Numbered from the stretch's first letter, positions 1 to 10,839 are shown. The stretch is 64,000 bases of DNA from Salinicoccus halitifaciens (GCF_021026095.1 NZ_JAJNCU010000002.1:124001-188000), one strand, 5' to 3'. Notes: generated by a model not told the origin, from the letters alone. Translations and numbers: made by a program.

Positions 1-60
1 TAATGTGGAAACGCTTTACAAAATTATTTTGAAATATTCAGTAAATTATTGAGCGCATAG

Positions 61-89
61 AAAAACGGGGACAGCAATCACTGTCCCCG
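61..89 (-). terminator. Rho-independent terminator of the first C26 hydrolase
   Basis: Read on the minus strand, a perfect 9-bp stem (66-74 with 81-89, CGGGGACAG arm) with a 6-nt loop is followed by five T. It lies just beyond the stop codon at 94-96. Confidence 0.85.
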
Positions 90-93
90 CATC

Positions 94-807
94 CTACGCA
101 TACTGGCGGACCGCCGCCGCAACGAACGCCTGGAAGATTTTCTTTGAAGCCTCGTCATTGAAGTAGGTGCCTTCCGGATGCCACTGCAGCCCGATGACGA
201 AGTCATGCACCGTGCTCTCCACGGCTTCGACGACACCGTCGGGGGATAAGCCTGAAATGATGAAATGGTCCGGCACATCTTTATTGGCCTGGTGGTGGAA
301 GGTATTGGTCTTGATCGAAGTTTCGCCGACGATCCTGTGCAATAAAGAACCCGCCTCGATATCGACCGTATGTGCAAGGTAATTCCTTGCCGCTTTCTGC
401 GTGTGCTGGTTCAGTTCAGCCTCCATCTGGCTGTAGATATCCTGGTACATCGTGCCGCCCTGCTGGATGTTCAAAATCTGTGCACCGCGGCATATGCCGA
501 GTATGGGGATGCCTTTTTCAAGCGCATGTTCGATGAGTGCACTTTCATACGCGTCGCGGCCGGGTTCGATTTCCCCGAGTTCCCGATGCGGTTCTTCGCC
601 GAAGAGGGCGGGCTCGATATCGTTGCCGCCCGTGAGCAGCAGTGCATCGATGTTGTCGATCTGGGTCTTTATTTTCCCGGGGTCCTCTGTTTTGGCGAGC
701 ACCATCGGCACCCCGTCCGAATCGTTGATGGCATCAATGTACGTCGTCGGCAGCGTCAGTCCTTTTTCAGAGATGAAAGTCGTGATTCCGATGATCGGCT
801 GTGGCAT
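94..807 (-). CDS. Gamma-glutamyl-gamma-aminobutyrate hydrolase family protein (peptidase C26), copy 1
   Basis: A 237-residue cytoplasmic hydrolase of the class-I glutamine amidotransferase fold (PuuD-like, peptidase C26), which cleaves gamma-glutamyl bonds in related enzymes. The nucleophile elbow GICRG places Cys106, and His210-Pro-Glu212 in GLQWHPEG completes the Cys-His-Glu triad. GGND near residue 60 is also typical. I chose the ATG at 807 because GGGAG stands 8 nt before it; an ATG 18 bp upstream has no ribosome site. The next gene upstream (906-1619) is a paralogue in the same direction, and a terminator separates them. The natural substrate cannot be read from sequence; no puuABC or GABA genes are near. 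Confidence 0.88.
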   Translation of the reverse strand: MPQPIIGITTFISEKGLTLPTTYIDAINDSDGVPMVLAKTEDPGKIKTQIDNIDALLLTGGNDIEPALFGEEPHRELGEIEPGRDAYESALIEHALEKGIPILGICRGAQILNIQQGGTMYQDIYSQMEAELNQHTQKAARNYLAHTVDIEAGSLLHRIVGETSIKTNTFHHQANKDVPDHFIISGLSPDGVVEAVESTVHDFVIGLQWHPEGTYFNDEASKKIFQAFVAAAVRQYA

Positions 808-883
808 GGATAAACTCCCTTTCATATGTTTACAGACAAGGGTAGCACACTCCGGGTATCACGGCCAACCCCGGAATCGGGGC

Positions 884-911
884 AAAAAAATAAGACCCGG
901 AGGTCTTATTT
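884..911 (-). terminator. Terminator overlapping the stop of C26 copy 2
   Basis: On the minus strand the arms AATAAGACC and GGTCTTATT form a stem followed by seven T (plus-strand A run 884-890). The hairpin includes the stop codon at 906-908, so transcription of copy 2 should end before copy 1. Confidence 0.8.
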
Positions 912-1619
912 CTTCTTGCCGGCGGCATTGATGAAAGCTTCAATAATCTTCCTGGAAGGTTCATTGAATTCAAATGCATCCTCCGGATGGAACTGGAGTC
1001 CGATGACGAAATCATGCTCCCTGCTTTCAATTGCTTCGATGACGCCGTCCGGTGCCACGGCTGCGACCTCGAACGAGGCGCCGATATCATGGTTCGCCTG
1101 ATGGTGGAAGCTGTTGACGGACATCTCCGTCACCCCGGTGATGTCATGCAGCTTCGTCCCTTCGAATATTTCTATCTTATGGTTCAAAAAATCCCTGTTC
1201 GAAGTCTGCCTGTGCTGGATCAGCCCCTCGCCGTATTCCGAAGCCAGATCCTGATACATTGTCCCGCCGGCCACACTGTTCAAAAGCTGGCTGCCGCGGC
1301 ATATGCCGAGTATCGGTAGGTCCTTTTCAAGTGCGAGGTGGATCAGTTCAAGTTCATACTCGTCCCGGCCGGCCTCGACATTTTCAAGCTTTGGATGCGG
1401 GTTCTCGCCGTATGTCGCAGGATTGATGTCATTCCCGCCGGTGAGGAAGAGCGCATCGATATGCTCGAGCTGCCCCTTGATCACTTCTTTGTCCTCGACT
1501 TTCGGCAGGAGCAGCGGGATGCCGCCGAGTTTTGAAATCGAATAGATGAAAGTCGCGCTCAGTTCCAGATGGTCGCCGTCGACGACTTCCGTCGTGATGC
1601 CGATAATGGGTAATGTCAT
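906..1619 (-). CDS. Gamma-glutamyl-gamma-aminobutyrate hydrolase family protein (peptidase C26), copy 2
   Basis: A 237-residue paralogue of the gene at 94-807 with the same class-I amidotransferase triad: Cys107 in GICRGS, His211 and Glu213 in GLQFHPED. The Pro-Ile-Ile-Gly-Ile-Thr-Thr start, the GGND loop and the GGTMYQD segment are shared by both copies, so this is a tandem duplication, though many other positions differ. The ATG is preceded by GAGGAG at good spacing. It follows pheA on the same strand after a 72-bp gap and ends in its own terminator. Probably hydrolyses a gamma-glutamyl compound; the substrate is unknown. Confidence 0.88.
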   Translation of the reverse strand: MTLPIIGITTEVVDGDHLELSATFIYSISKLGGIPLLLPKVEDKEVIKGQLEHIDALFLTGGNDINPATYGENPHPKLENVEAGRDEYELELIHLALEKDLPILGICRGSQLLNSVAGGTMYQDLASEYGEGLIQHRQTSNRDFLNHKIEIFEGTKLHDITGVTEMSVNSFHHQANHDIGASFEVAAVAPDGVIEAIESREHDFVIGLQFHPEDAFEFNEPSRKIIEAFINAAGKKK

Positions 1620-1691
1620 AATGATCTCCTCTTTTAAAAAGTGGTTTGTACACCAACTATTACCCTTTACCGCATATATTAATCCACGGGG

Positions 1692-2546
1692 CTAATTATT
1701 GCCGGATATATTCTCGTAGGCGGGGATTTTACCCTGCTCGTAACTGCCGAGTATGTTGACGTAGGCACCCCTCCGGGTGATTTCATCCAGCGCCCTGGCG
1801 AGACCCGCTTCCTGGATGCCTTTCTCCACGTCTATGAAGAAACCGTATGAGAACGGCCTGTTCTGGATTGGCCTCGACATGAGGTAGACGAGGTTCACAT
1901 CATTTTCCTTGAAGATGCTCAAAATCCCATGCAGTGAGCCCGTGCTATGGTCCGTTTCGATGTAGAGTGACGTCTTGTCCTTGAAGTCCGGTGAGCTGCC
2001 GTTCTTATTCTTGAAGAATAAAAACCGCGTTGTATTCAGCGGATTGTCGCTGATGTTATCCCGGATGACGGTCATGCCGTAAAGCTCTGCGGCATGGCGG
2101 CCCGCGATGCCCGCAATCGTCTCGTCCGGCGAATCCTTCACCATCCGCACGGCGCCTGCAGTGTCGGGATATTCAAGCACCTCGATGTTCGGGTAGCCGC
2201 TCAAATACGTATAGCACTGCTCGAGCGCTTCGGGGTGGGAGTACACTTTCGTGATCTCCGACGGCTCGACCGGGTTCTTTGTGATCAGGGCATGGTCGAT
2301 CTTCACGTATACCTCGCTGACCGCTTCCATATTCAAGTATTTCATCAGGTCGATCGTCCTTGTGATCGGGCCGCTCGTCGAGTTCTCCACAGGGAGTGCG
2401 ATGTAGTCGACCTCCCTGTTCTCGAGGGCCTCGACCAGCAGTTTGAATGTCATATATCCTTTAGTTTCATAATCTCTGCCTTCAGCAAAACTTTTACAGG
2501 CCACTGTCGAATAGCTGCCTTCAACACCTTGATAGCCAATGATCAT
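1692..2546 (-). CDS. pheA: Prephenate dehydratase
   Basis: Converts prephenate to phenylpyruvate in phenylalanine synthesis. The 284-residue protein has the two-lobed dehydratase domain (about 1-180) with the catalytic Thr-Arg-Phe at 173-175 (NTTRFLFF) and the ENSTSGP segment near 54-60, then an ACT regulatory domain (about 191-270). The phenylalanine-binding ESRP motif of the ACT domain is MSRP here (223-226), a conservative variant. It is the stand-alone Gram-positive form, without a chorismate mutase domain. AGGAGAGG precedes the ATG. It lies 34 bp downstream of the ABC exporter gene, with a small hairpin (2565-2578) but no T run between them, so the two may be cotranscribed. Confidence 0.95.
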   Translation of the reverse strand: MIIGYQGVEGSYSTVACKSFAEGRDYETKGYMTFKLLVEALENREVDYIALPVENSTSGPITRTIDLMKYLNMEAVSEVYVKIDHALITKNPVEPSEITKVYSHPEALEQCYTYLSGYPNIEVLEYPDTAGAVRMVKDSPDETIAGIAGRHAAELYGMTVIRDNISDNPLNTTRFLFFKNKNGSSPDFKDKTSLYIETDHSTGSLHGILSIFKENDVNLVYLMSRPIQNRPFSYGFFIDVEKGIQEAGLARALDEITRRGAYVNILGSYEQGKIPAYENISGNN

Positions 2547-2580
2547 TTTTACCTCTCCTTAATCGGACGCAAGCGTCCAT

Positions 2581-4296
<1,716 letters not shown>

Positions 4297-4372
4297 CGGC
4301 ATGACCTCTTTTACTATATAATCATGCCTATCATTATAGCACGGCCGGCCGGGTATTTTGACACCGGAAATG

Positions 4373-4398
4373 AAAAAAACACCTGCTTCTGCAGGTGT
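4373..4398 (-). terminator. Terminator after surE
   Basis: Arms ACACCTGC (4379-4386) and GCAGGTGT (4391-4398) with a 4-nt loop, followed on the minus strand by a run of seven T. It lies between surE and the ABC exporter. Confidence 0.85.
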
Positions 4399-4400
4399 CT

Positions 4401-5171
4401 TCATCCCCCGGTGATGCCGGCGAACAAGGAACGGTAGTCCTCGAGCTCACTTTCACATGTATTCCTGACCACGATCGGGGAGATCGTGATGTAATTCTGC
4501 TGTATATAAAAGAGGTCGGAGCGTTTATTCGAAGGGAAGCTGTTGGCATCCTCCAGGAAATAAAAAATCTCCGAATCGAGTGAGATGAGTTTCTTGAACC
4601 GGTATTTCGATGCGTCCGCATCCATCGGCAGCACCTTCGTCCCCCGGATATTCGCCTTCACGTCATTCGGGATGTTGATGTTGAAGGCCGACAGGCTGGG
4701 GAGGCGTCCGGCCATGAGTGAGGATAACAGTTCGTATATGGTTTCTTTTATTTTGGAAAAGTTGACGTTGCAGGCCCTGTATTCATCGATGGCGATTGCC
4801 GCAGCCGGTATATCGTGCAGGTACGCTTCCTCGACGGCCCTTGTGGAAGGGGACTTGAAGGCGTCGCGGCCGACGTTCGCCCCGAGGTTGATCCCTGAGA
4901 ATACGAAGTCCGGGAAGCCGTCCGTGATCTCCTCGATGCCGAGCTTCACGCAGTCCGACGGCGAACCGTTGATCGTGAAGGCATTGATGCCGTCCGGATA
5001 TTCGACCCGCTTCAGGCTGAGCGGCCGGTTGAGCGACGGTTTTACATTATCGATATAGTCATCATTCTGCGGGCAGATGACCGTCACTTCCCCGAAATGT
5101 GTGAGCAGTTCACTCAAAGCCATCACACCGGCTGAAAAGATGCCGTCTTCATTGGTGACTAGTATTTTCAA
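4401..5171 (-). CDS. surE: SurE-family 5'/3'-nucleotidase, divergent
   Basis: A 256-residue member of the SurE survival-protein family, metal-dependent phosphatases of nucleoside monophosphates. Recognisable blocks are the N-terminal NEDG (7-10), GSPSDCV (69-75) and SGINLGANVGRD (92-103). The family normally has NDDG: the first metal-ligand Asp is Glu8 here. The RSGAS block that supplies a ligand Ser is replaced (Tyr at the aligned position 39), and the YSGTV segment is changed to KSPST. The start is the TTG at 5171: AGGAAGG lies 9 nt before it, whereas the ATG at 5180 abuts that site. Activity should not be assumed; the fold assignment is firm. Confidence 0.85.
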   Translation of the reverse strand: MKILVTNEDGIFSAGVMALSELLTHFGEVTVICPQNDDYIDNVKPSLNRPLSLKRVEYPDGINAFTINGSPSDCVKLGIEEITDGFPDFVFSGINLGANVGRDAFKSPSTRAVEEAYLHDIPAAAIAIDEYRACNVNFSKIKETIYELLSSLMAGRLPSLSAFNINIPNDVKANIRGTKVLPMDADASKYRFKKLISLDSEIFYFLEDANSFPSNKRSDLFYIQQNYITISPIVVRNTCESELEDYRSLFAGITGG

Positions 5172-5414
5172 ATAAAACATCCTTCCTTAAAGCGGTAATT
5201 GATATGTAAATATTTTGCCTCATCCTCAATGTAAAGCATGATTATTAATTTTTTGTGAAGTTGCAATTACATATTGTAAATTTATATGCAGATTGAATTT
5301 ACAGCGATGTTTATTTCGTTTAAAAAGCGACTGGGGCCGGCCGATATGATAATATGATTTAGAAAAGTTTTGTATGAAATGCATGGAAATCGATAAAAAT
5401 CTGGAGTGGTTCTT

Positions 5415-6467
5415 ATGACGAAATTGAATATCGGCCTGCTTTACGGCGGCAGATCGACGGAGCATGAAGTCTCGATGCGTTCGGCGGCAAGCATCCTTTC
5501 GGTGCTGGACAGGGAGAAATATGATGTGAACCTGATCCACATCTCGAAGGACGGGGAGTGGCTGCTTGCACCGGACAGCGCGGAGATCAGGGATTTGAGT
5601 GGTGATGCGGATGCCCGGAAACTTGCGGTGCGGCCGTCGGGACAGCTTGAGGGACTGGACGGGCTCGATGTCGTCATTCCCGTGCTGCACGGCACATTCG
5701 GCGAGGACGGCACGGTGCAGGGTCTCCTTGAGATTGCGGAAATCCCGTACGTCGGATGCAACGTCAGAAGTTCGTCCGTATGCATGGACAAGGATATGAC
5801 GAAGCGGCTTTTGAAGCTGGAAGGCATCGATGTCGCGGAATCCGTCCTCTTCAAACATCATGAAAAGGATGATGTGGACTTTGCCGCGGTGGAGGCGAAG
5901 CTCGGCCTGCCGATGTTTGTAAAACCCGTCAACCAGGGGTCATCCGTCGGCGTCTCCAAAGTGACGGATGAGGAGAGCTTCCACAAGGCGCTCGCACTTG
6001 CATTCAAGTTCGATACGAAAGTGATGGTGGAGAGCGCCCTGCAGGGACGCGAAGTCGAAGTATCCGTGCTCGGCAACGCCGACCCGTTCATTTCCGTTCC
6101 GGGTGAGATCATCCCGGACGATGGTTTTTATTCCTATGATTCCAAGTACCTCGACGAAAACGGGGCAGGGCTGGAAATCCCGGCGAAGCTCGATGAGGCG
6201 ACGGTCCTGAATCTGCAGGATGTGGCGCTGAGGACTTTCGGGGCGCTCGACTGCGAGGGCATGGCGCGGGTCGACATGTTCCTTTTGGAGGATGGGCGGA
6301 TTTTTGTCAACGAAGTCAACACCTTCCCGGGCTTCACAAGCATCAGCATGTACCCGAAGCTGCTTGAGGCCTCGGGCGTGAGCTACACCGAGCTCGTCGA
6401 CCGCCTGATTGCGCTCGCACTCGAACGCCACGAGCTGGAAGCAGGCCTCACGACCGACTTCCTGTAG
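5415..6467 (+). CDS. ddl: D-alanine--D-alanine ligase
   Basis: ATP-dependent ligation of two D-alanines for the peptidoglycan stem peptide, in the cytoplasm. The 350-residue ATP-grasp enzyme begins with LLYGGRSTEHEVS, has the GREVEVSVLG strand, the magnesium-binding VNEVNTFPG near the C-terminus and normal family length. GGAG is 8 nt before the ATG at 5415; an in-frame GTG at 5406 has no such site. It is divergent from surE across 243 bp. Its stop codon is followed at once by repeat array A1, with no ordinary terminator before the repeats. Confidence 0.95.
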   Translation: MTKLNIGLLYGGRSTEHEVSMRSAASILSVLDREKYDVNLIHISKDGEWLLAPDSAEIRDLSGDADARKLAVRPSGQLEGLDGLDVVIPVLHGTFGEDGTVQGLLEIAEIPYVGCNVRSSSVCMDKDMTKRLLKLEGIDVAESVLFKHHEKDDVDFAAVEAKLGLPMFVKPVNQGSSVGVSKVTDEESFHKALALAFKFDTKVMVESALQGREVEVSVLGNADPFISVPGEIIPDDGFYSYDSKYLDENGAGLEIPAKLDEATVLNLQDVALRTFGALDCEGMARVDMFLLEDGRIFVNEVNTFPGFTSISMYPKLLEASGVSYTELVDRLIALALERHELEAGLTTDFL

Positions 6468-6470
6468 AAG

Positions 6471-6782
6471 TTGGGGTGCGCTTTCGCAAGGTTGTGCCGG
6501 CTTTGCGGTGAAGGTTGCGAATTTCAGGTGTGATTTCGCAAGGTTGTGCCGGCTTTGCGGTGAAGGTTGCGAATTGCGGGCGTGATTTCGCAAGGTTGCG
6601 CGGGTTTTGCGATGAAGGTTACGAATTTCGGGTGTGTTTTCGCAAGGTTGCGCGGGTTTCGCGGTGAAGGTTGCGAATTTCAGGTGTAATTTCGCAAGAT
6701 TGCACCGTCTTTGCAGTGAAGGTTGCGAATTTTGGGTGTGGATTCGCAGGGTTGCACCAGCTTTGCAGTGAAGGTTGCGATT
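6471..6782. repeat. Tandem array A1: six 52-bp units of repeat family A
   Basis: The landmark CGCAAGG (CGCAGGG in the last unit) recurs at 6485, 6537, 6589, 6641, 6693 and 6745, exactly 52 bp apart. Each unit contains the inverted arms TTGCGAA and TTCGCAA about 13 nt apart. The array begins 4 bp after the ddl stop and lies between ddl and the converging oxidoreductase gene. The same landmarks and period recur at 30.4 kb and 41.3 kb. No open frame runs through it with coding character, because 52 is not a multiple of three. Confidence 0.92.
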
Positions 6783-6794
6783 AAAGATCATGCA

Positions 6795-6905
6795 GGAGAA
6801 TAAAACCCGGCCAGTCACGTCAACACCGGGGTCTCCATCCGGACTCAGAGACAAAACCCGGACAGCCGCGCGAGCACCGGTGCCTCCATCCGGACCAAGC
6901 GCGCC
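6795..6905. repeat. Array D1: two 51-bp units of repeat family D
   Basis: AAAACCCGG recurs at 6802 and 6853, 51 bp apart, each followed by CACCGG and TCTCCATCCGGAC-like or CCTCCATCCGGAC blocks. The inverted arms are CCGGAcaG-type and CATCCGG-type. On the opposite strand the spacing from CCGGATGGA to CTGTCCGG is 36 bp, the same as in array D2 at 37.6 kb. It directly follows array A1 in the same convergent junction. Confidence 0.75.
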
Positions 6906-6923
6906 AATCTAAACCCACAACAC

Positions 6924-6951
6924 AAAAAAGAGGCCTTCGGGCCTCTTTTTT
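6924..6951. terminator. Bidirectional terminator
   Basis: AAAAAAGAGGCC-TTCG-GGCCTCTTTTTT, a near-perfect palindrome with A and T runs on both sides; it can end transcription of the oxidoreductase gene leftwards and of ddl or the arrays rightwards. Confidence 0.88.
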
Positions 6952-7991
6952 CATTCTATATCTTTGACGGCGTCCCGGACGAGCGGGGCGACTTTTGTGC
7001 CGAAGAGTTCGATTGTCCGGAGCACCTGCTCGTGGGGCATGGTGCCGACGGGGGTCTGCAGGGTGAAGCGGGTGATGCCCATGCGTTTCCTGAGGTCGAC
7101 GATCTTCGCCGCGACGGTCTCGGGGCTGCCGATGTAGAGGGCGCCGTCGGGTTCGATCATCCGCTCGTAGTTTTCACGCGAGTATGCACCCCAGCCGCGC
7201 TCGCGGCCGATGTTCGTCATCGCCTGTGAAATAGCCGGGAAGAACAGATCTTTCGCCTCTTCATCCGTATCCCATATGAAACCGTGGCTGTTGGTCGCGA
7301 CCCGGAGTTTCTCCGGCGGATGTCCCGCCTGCACGCCGATCTGTTTATAGAAGTCGACGACCCGCTGGAACTGGTAGGGGCTGCCGCCGATGATTGCGAG
7401 TACAAGCGGCAGGCCGAGCTGGGCCGCCCGCGCTGCAGACTGCGGGGTCCCGCCGCTTGCGATCCATATCGGGATCCCGTCCTGCACAGGTCTCGGGAAG
7501 ATCTCCACATTCTCTAAAGGTGCGCGCATCTCTCCCTGCCAGTTGATCTTGCCGCCTTTCTGGAGTTCCAATAAAAGGTCAAGCTTCTCATCGAACAGCT
7601 GGTTGTAGTCATCCAGGTCGTAGCCGAACAACGGGAAGGACTCGATGAACGAGCCGCGTCCCGCCATGATTTCCGCGCGGCCGTTTGAAATGCCGTCCAA
7701 GGTCGCGAACCTTTCATATACCCTGACCGGGTCGTCGGATGACAATACCGTGACACCGCTTGATAAGCGGATGTTTTCCGTCCGTGCCGCGCCCGCCGCA
7801 AGTACGACGTCCGGTGAAGTGACGGCGTAGTCTTCCCTATGGTGTTCGCCCACCGTGAATATGTCGAGGCCGACTTTATCCGCCATCTCGATTTCCTCCA
7901 CCATATTCCGGAGCCTTTCACCATGCGTGATCGTTTTGCCGGTCTGCGGGTCGAATATCGTGTCGCCGAAAGTGTTGATTCCGAGTTCCAT
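6951..7991 (-). CDS. LLM-class flavin-dependent oxidoreductase
   Basis: A 346-residue protein of the bacterial luciferase-like monooxygenase family (F420/FMN TIM barrel). Family features are GEHHRED near residue 50, the GRAEIMAGRGSF block, EIFPRPVQDGIPIWIASGG and the C-terminal GSPETVAAKI segment. Such enzymes use reduced flavin, usually FMN in Firmicutes, to oxidise an unknown substrate. The preferred ATG is at 7991, 11 nt after GGAGG; an upstream ATG at 8012 overlaps that site. It diverges from pepT and converges with ddl. No flavin reductase gene is adjacent. Confidence 0.88.
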   Translation of the reverse strand: MELGINTFGDTIFDPQTGKTITHGERLRNMVEEIEMADKVGLDIFTVGEHHREDYAVTSPDVVLAAGAARTENIRLSSGVTVLSSDDPVRVYERFATLDGISNGRAEIMAGRGSFIESFPLFGYDLDDYNQLFDEKLDLLLELQKGGKINWQGEMRAPLENVEIFPRPVQDGIPIWIASGGTPQSAARAAQLGLPLVLAIIGGSPYQFQRVVDFYKQIGVQAGHPPEKLRVATNSHGFIWDTDEEAKDLFFPAISQAMTNIGRERGWGAYSRENYERMIEPDGALYIGSPETVAAKIVDLRKRMGITRFTLQTPVGTMPHEQVLRTIELFGTKVAPLVRDAVKDIE

Positions 7992-8097
7992 AAAATAAAA
8001 TACCTCCGTCATTTTTACATCATTTTATCATGTGCATGTTAAAATGGAGATGATAGTGCCTATAAAGAAATCTTAAATACAATTGGAGTGGACAGCA

Positions 8098-9321
8098 ATG
8101 AAAGAGAAACTGATCGAAAGACTGATGCGCTACGCAAAAATTGATACACAGTCCGATGCAAAGAGCGAGACGACGCCTTCAACCTCGAAGCAGTGGGATT
8201 TATTGAACGCACTGAAAAGTGAGCTTGAGGAAATCGGGCTTGAGGAAATCACGCTTGACGACAACGGTTACCTGATGGCATCACTGCCTGCGAATGTGGA
8301 AAATGCGCCGGTCATCGGCTTCCTTGCCCACGTCGATACGGCGACGGATTTCACCGGGACGGGCGTCAATCCGCAGCGTGTCGAATACGGAGGCGGGGAC
8401 ATCGTCTTGAATAAGGAGAAAAACATCGTATTGTCGCCGGATGAATATCCCGAACTCAAAAGGTATATCGGCCACACGCTCATCACGACGGACGGGACGA
8501 CGCTCCTCGGTGCGGACAATAAGGCAGGCATCGCCGAAATCATCACCGCGGTGGAGTATTTGAAAGACAATCCGGATATCAGGCACGGCAAGATCCGCAT
8601 CGCCTTCACGCCGGATGAGGAAATCGGCAAGGGGCCGCACAAGTTCGACGTCGAAGCGTTCGGCGCAGAATACGCCTATACGGTGGATGGCGGACCGATC
8701 GGGGAGCTCCAGTTTGAGAGCTTCAATGCCGCAGCGGCGGAAGTCACCTTCACCGGCAACAGCGTCCATCCGGGCACGGCGAAGGGCAAGATGGTCAATG
8801 CCGGCAGGATGGCGGCGGAACTCGCGACAATGTTCGATGAGTCCGACACACCGGAGCACACTTCAGGGTACGAGGGCTTTATTCATCTTGTGAACCTCGG
8901 CGGTGATGTGGAAAAATCGACGGCACAGTTCATCATCCGGGACTTCGATAAGGAGAACTTCGAAGCGAGGAAAATACTGATGGAGACGAATGTGAAGATC
9001 CTGCAGGAGAAATACGGCGAAGACCGCATCCACCTAGATATGCATGACCAGTACTACAACATGAGGGATAAGATCGAGCCGAAGATGTACATCGTCGACA
9101 ACGCGAAGCGGGCGATGGAGTCATTGAACATCACGCCGGTGATTGCACCGGTCCGGGGTGGCACGGACGGCTCCCAGCTGTCATATAAAGGGCTGCCGAC
9201 ACCGAACATCTTCACCGGCGGGGAGAATTTCCACGGCAAATACGAATACGCATCGGCCGACGACATGGAGATGGCGGCACGCGTCATCATCAAAATCGCA
9301 GAACTTGCACATCAGCAGTGA
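8098..9321 (+). CDS. pepT: Peptidase T (tripeptide aminopeptidase)
   Basis: A cytoplasmic M20-family dizinc aminopeptidase that removes the N-terminal residue of tripeptides. The 407-residue protein shows the metal ligands in order: His78 in LAHVDTA, Asp140 in LLGADNKAG, the catalytic Glu pair 174-175 in TPDEEIGKG, Asp in VDGGPIGEL, and the terminal His in [11 protein letters not shown]. The lid-domain segment [15 protein letters not shown] is also typical. GGAG is 9 nt before the ATG at 8098. Monocistronic, sharing a bidirectional terminator with the converging exporter gene. Confidence 0.95.
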   Translation: MKEKLIERLMRYAKIDTQSDAKSETTPSTSKQWDLLNALKSELEEIGLEEITLDDNGYLMASLPANVENAPVIGFLAHVDTATDFTGTGVNPQRVEYGGGDIVLNKEKNIVLSPDEYPELKRYIGHTLITTDGTTLLGADNKAGIAEIITAVEYLKDNPDIRHGKIRIAFTPDEEIGKGPHKFDVEAFGAEYAYTVDGGPIGELQFESFNAAAAEVTFTGNSVHPGTAKGKMVNAGRMAAELATMFDESDTPEHTSGYEGFIHLVNLGGDVEKSTAQFIIRDFDKENFEARKILMETNVKILQEKYGEDRIHLDMHDQYYNMRDKIEPKMYIVDNAKRAMESLNITPVIAPVRGGTDGSQLSYKGLPTPNIFTGGENFHGKYEYASADDMEMAARVIIKIAELAHQQ

Positions 9322-9325
9322 ACAT

Positions 9326-9362
9326 AAAAAAATGAGGTTCCGGATTCCGGAACCTCATTTTT
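9326..9362. terminator. Bidirectional terminator between pepT and the DHA2 exporter
   Basis: A perfect 13-bp stem (9331-9343 with 9347-9359, AATGAGGTTCCGG arm), 3-nt loop, A run on the left and T run on the right. It overlaps the stop codon of the minus-strand gene. Confidence 0.92.
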
Positions 9363-10839
9363 ATTTATCCTCAGGCAGTTCGTCCTTATCGACCATCCTC
9401 ACCCTCGCGCCGCCCTGTGATATGTTGGAGCGTGCAGTGACGCGTTTCAGGAAGAAGGACAGTATCATCGATATGAAGAGCAGGATCGATGCGATGAAGA
9501 ATGACAGGTTGATCCCGTCAAGCATCGCCTGGTTCACCTGCTCGGGTGATGGATCAGGGATGCCTGCAATCCTGAAGTTGCTCCAGCTCTGCATGATCGA
9601 AATGAGCAGGGCCGTGCCGACGGCGCCGCTGACCTGCTGGAGCATGCTGTTGAGCGATGAACCGTGCGGCGTCAGTTCAGGAGTCAGGTCGTTCATCCCG
9701 TTCGTCATCACGGGAGTCATCACGAGCGTCAGCCCGAATGCGCGTATCGCATAAATCGTGAGCAGGTATCCGAATCCGGTGCTGATTTCAAGCTGGCTGA
9801 AGAAGAACGTCGTCGAGGCTGCAAGCGCGAGTCCGATGACTGCGAGGACTCTCGGCCCGAACATATCGAACAGCTTACCCGACAGTGGACTCAGCAGCCC
9901 CATGATCAGAGCGCCCGGGAGTAATAAAAGCCCGGTCTCGAGCGGGGAGACGCCCTGGATGTCCTGCAGGAAGATCGGCATCAGAATCATGCCGGAAAAC
10001 AGCGCCATGTTGTTTACGCCGATGATGATCGCGGAGAGGCGGTACATCGGGAAAGTATAGACCCTGAAGTCGAGCATCGGGTCATCCATCCTGACCTGCC
10101 TCATGACATAAAAGTAAGTCGTGATGATGCCGATCAGAAGCGTCAGCATGACGTCGAGTGACAGCCAGCCGCTGTTCCCGGCTGCACTGAATCCGTACAG
10201 TATGCCGCCGAATCCAATGGTCGACAGGATGACCGATGGAATATCGATTTTGGCGTTGTATTTATTGCTGATTTCAGGCAGCTGGAAATATCCGACCGCA
10301 AGAACGATGAGCAGCACCGGAATCATCATGTAGAAGAGCCAGTGCCACGAAAGCGTCTGGACGACGAAACCGGATAATGTCGGTCCGATCGCCGGCGCAA
10401 AGAACATGACAAGGCTGAATACGCCCATGGCCGTACCGCGCTTTTCAGGCGGGAAGCTCGTGATCATCACGTTCATCAGGAGCGGCATCAGTATCGCGGA
10501 CCCCGAAGCCTGTATCATCCGGCCGAGGATCAGGACGCCGAACGTCGGGGAAAACCCGGCGATGATGGTGCCTGCAAGGAACAGGAGCAGTGCCGTCAAA
10601 AATAATTTCCGGGCGCTGAATTTCTGCATCAGGAAAGCGGTCGTCGGGACCACGACACCCGAAACGAGCATATAGGCGGTGGTGACCCATTGGACCGTGG
10701 AAGTGGAAACGTCAAACTCATCTTTGATCGAAGGCAGTGCGACGTTTAAAAATGTATTGGATAAAAAAGAAACAAATGCACCGGAAAGCAGTATGATGAT
10801 TAATCTGTAATCCGCCTTTTTCTCGTGTTGTGCTGACAT
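9361..10839 (-). CDS. DHA2-family MFS multidrug exporter
   Basis: A 492-residue membrane protein with about 14 hydrophobic helices, of the drug:H+ antiporter-2 family (EmrB/QacA/LmrB type). The motif-C-like antiporter signature is FAPAIGPTLSGF near residue 150, and the loop-2 motif is GRMIQASGSAILMP near 105. A short polar C-terminal tail follows the last helix. GGGG lies 10 nt before the ATG. It is monocistronic, with its stop inside the terminator shared with pepT. Substrate not predictable; lincosamides or dyes are typical for relatives. No adjacent TetR or MarR regulator is present. Confidence 0.9.
   Translation of the reverse strand: MSAQHEKKADYRLIIILLSGAFVSFLSNTFLNVALPSIKDEFDVSTSTVQWVTTAYMLVSGVVVPTTAFLMQKFSARKLFLTALLLFLAGTIIAGFSPTFGVLILGRMIQASGSAILMPLLMNVMITSFPPEKRGTAMGVFSLVMFFAPAIGPTLSGFVVQTLSWHWLFYMMIPVLLIVLAVGYFQLPEISNKYNAKIDIPSVILSTIGFGGILYGFSAAGNSGWLSLDVMLTLLIGIITTYFYVMRQVRMDDPMLDFRVYTFPMYRLSAIIIGVNNMALFSGMILMPIFLQDIQGVSPLETGLLLLPGALIMGLLSPLSGKLFDMFGPRVLAVIGLALAASTTFFFSQLEISTGFGYLLTIYAIRAFGLTLVMTPVMTNGMNDLTPELTPHGSSLNSMLQQVSGAVGTALLISIMQSWSNFRIAGIPDPSPEQVNQAMLDGINLSFFIASILLFISMILSFFLKRVTARSNISQGGARVRMVDKDELPEDK

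Noticed and set aside
6-20. cre-like sequence TGGAAACGCTTTACA at the window edge
   Set aside because: It has one base more than the CcpA consensus between the conserved ends, and the gene it would serve lies outside the window.
2565-2578. Terminator between the ABC exporter and pheA
   Set aside because: GGACGC-AA-GCGTCC is a short stem with a 2-nt loop and no T run on the transcribed strand.
5940-6854. Minus-strand frame of 304 residues over ddl and array A1
   Set aside because: It is a shadow of ddl plus translation of the repeat array.
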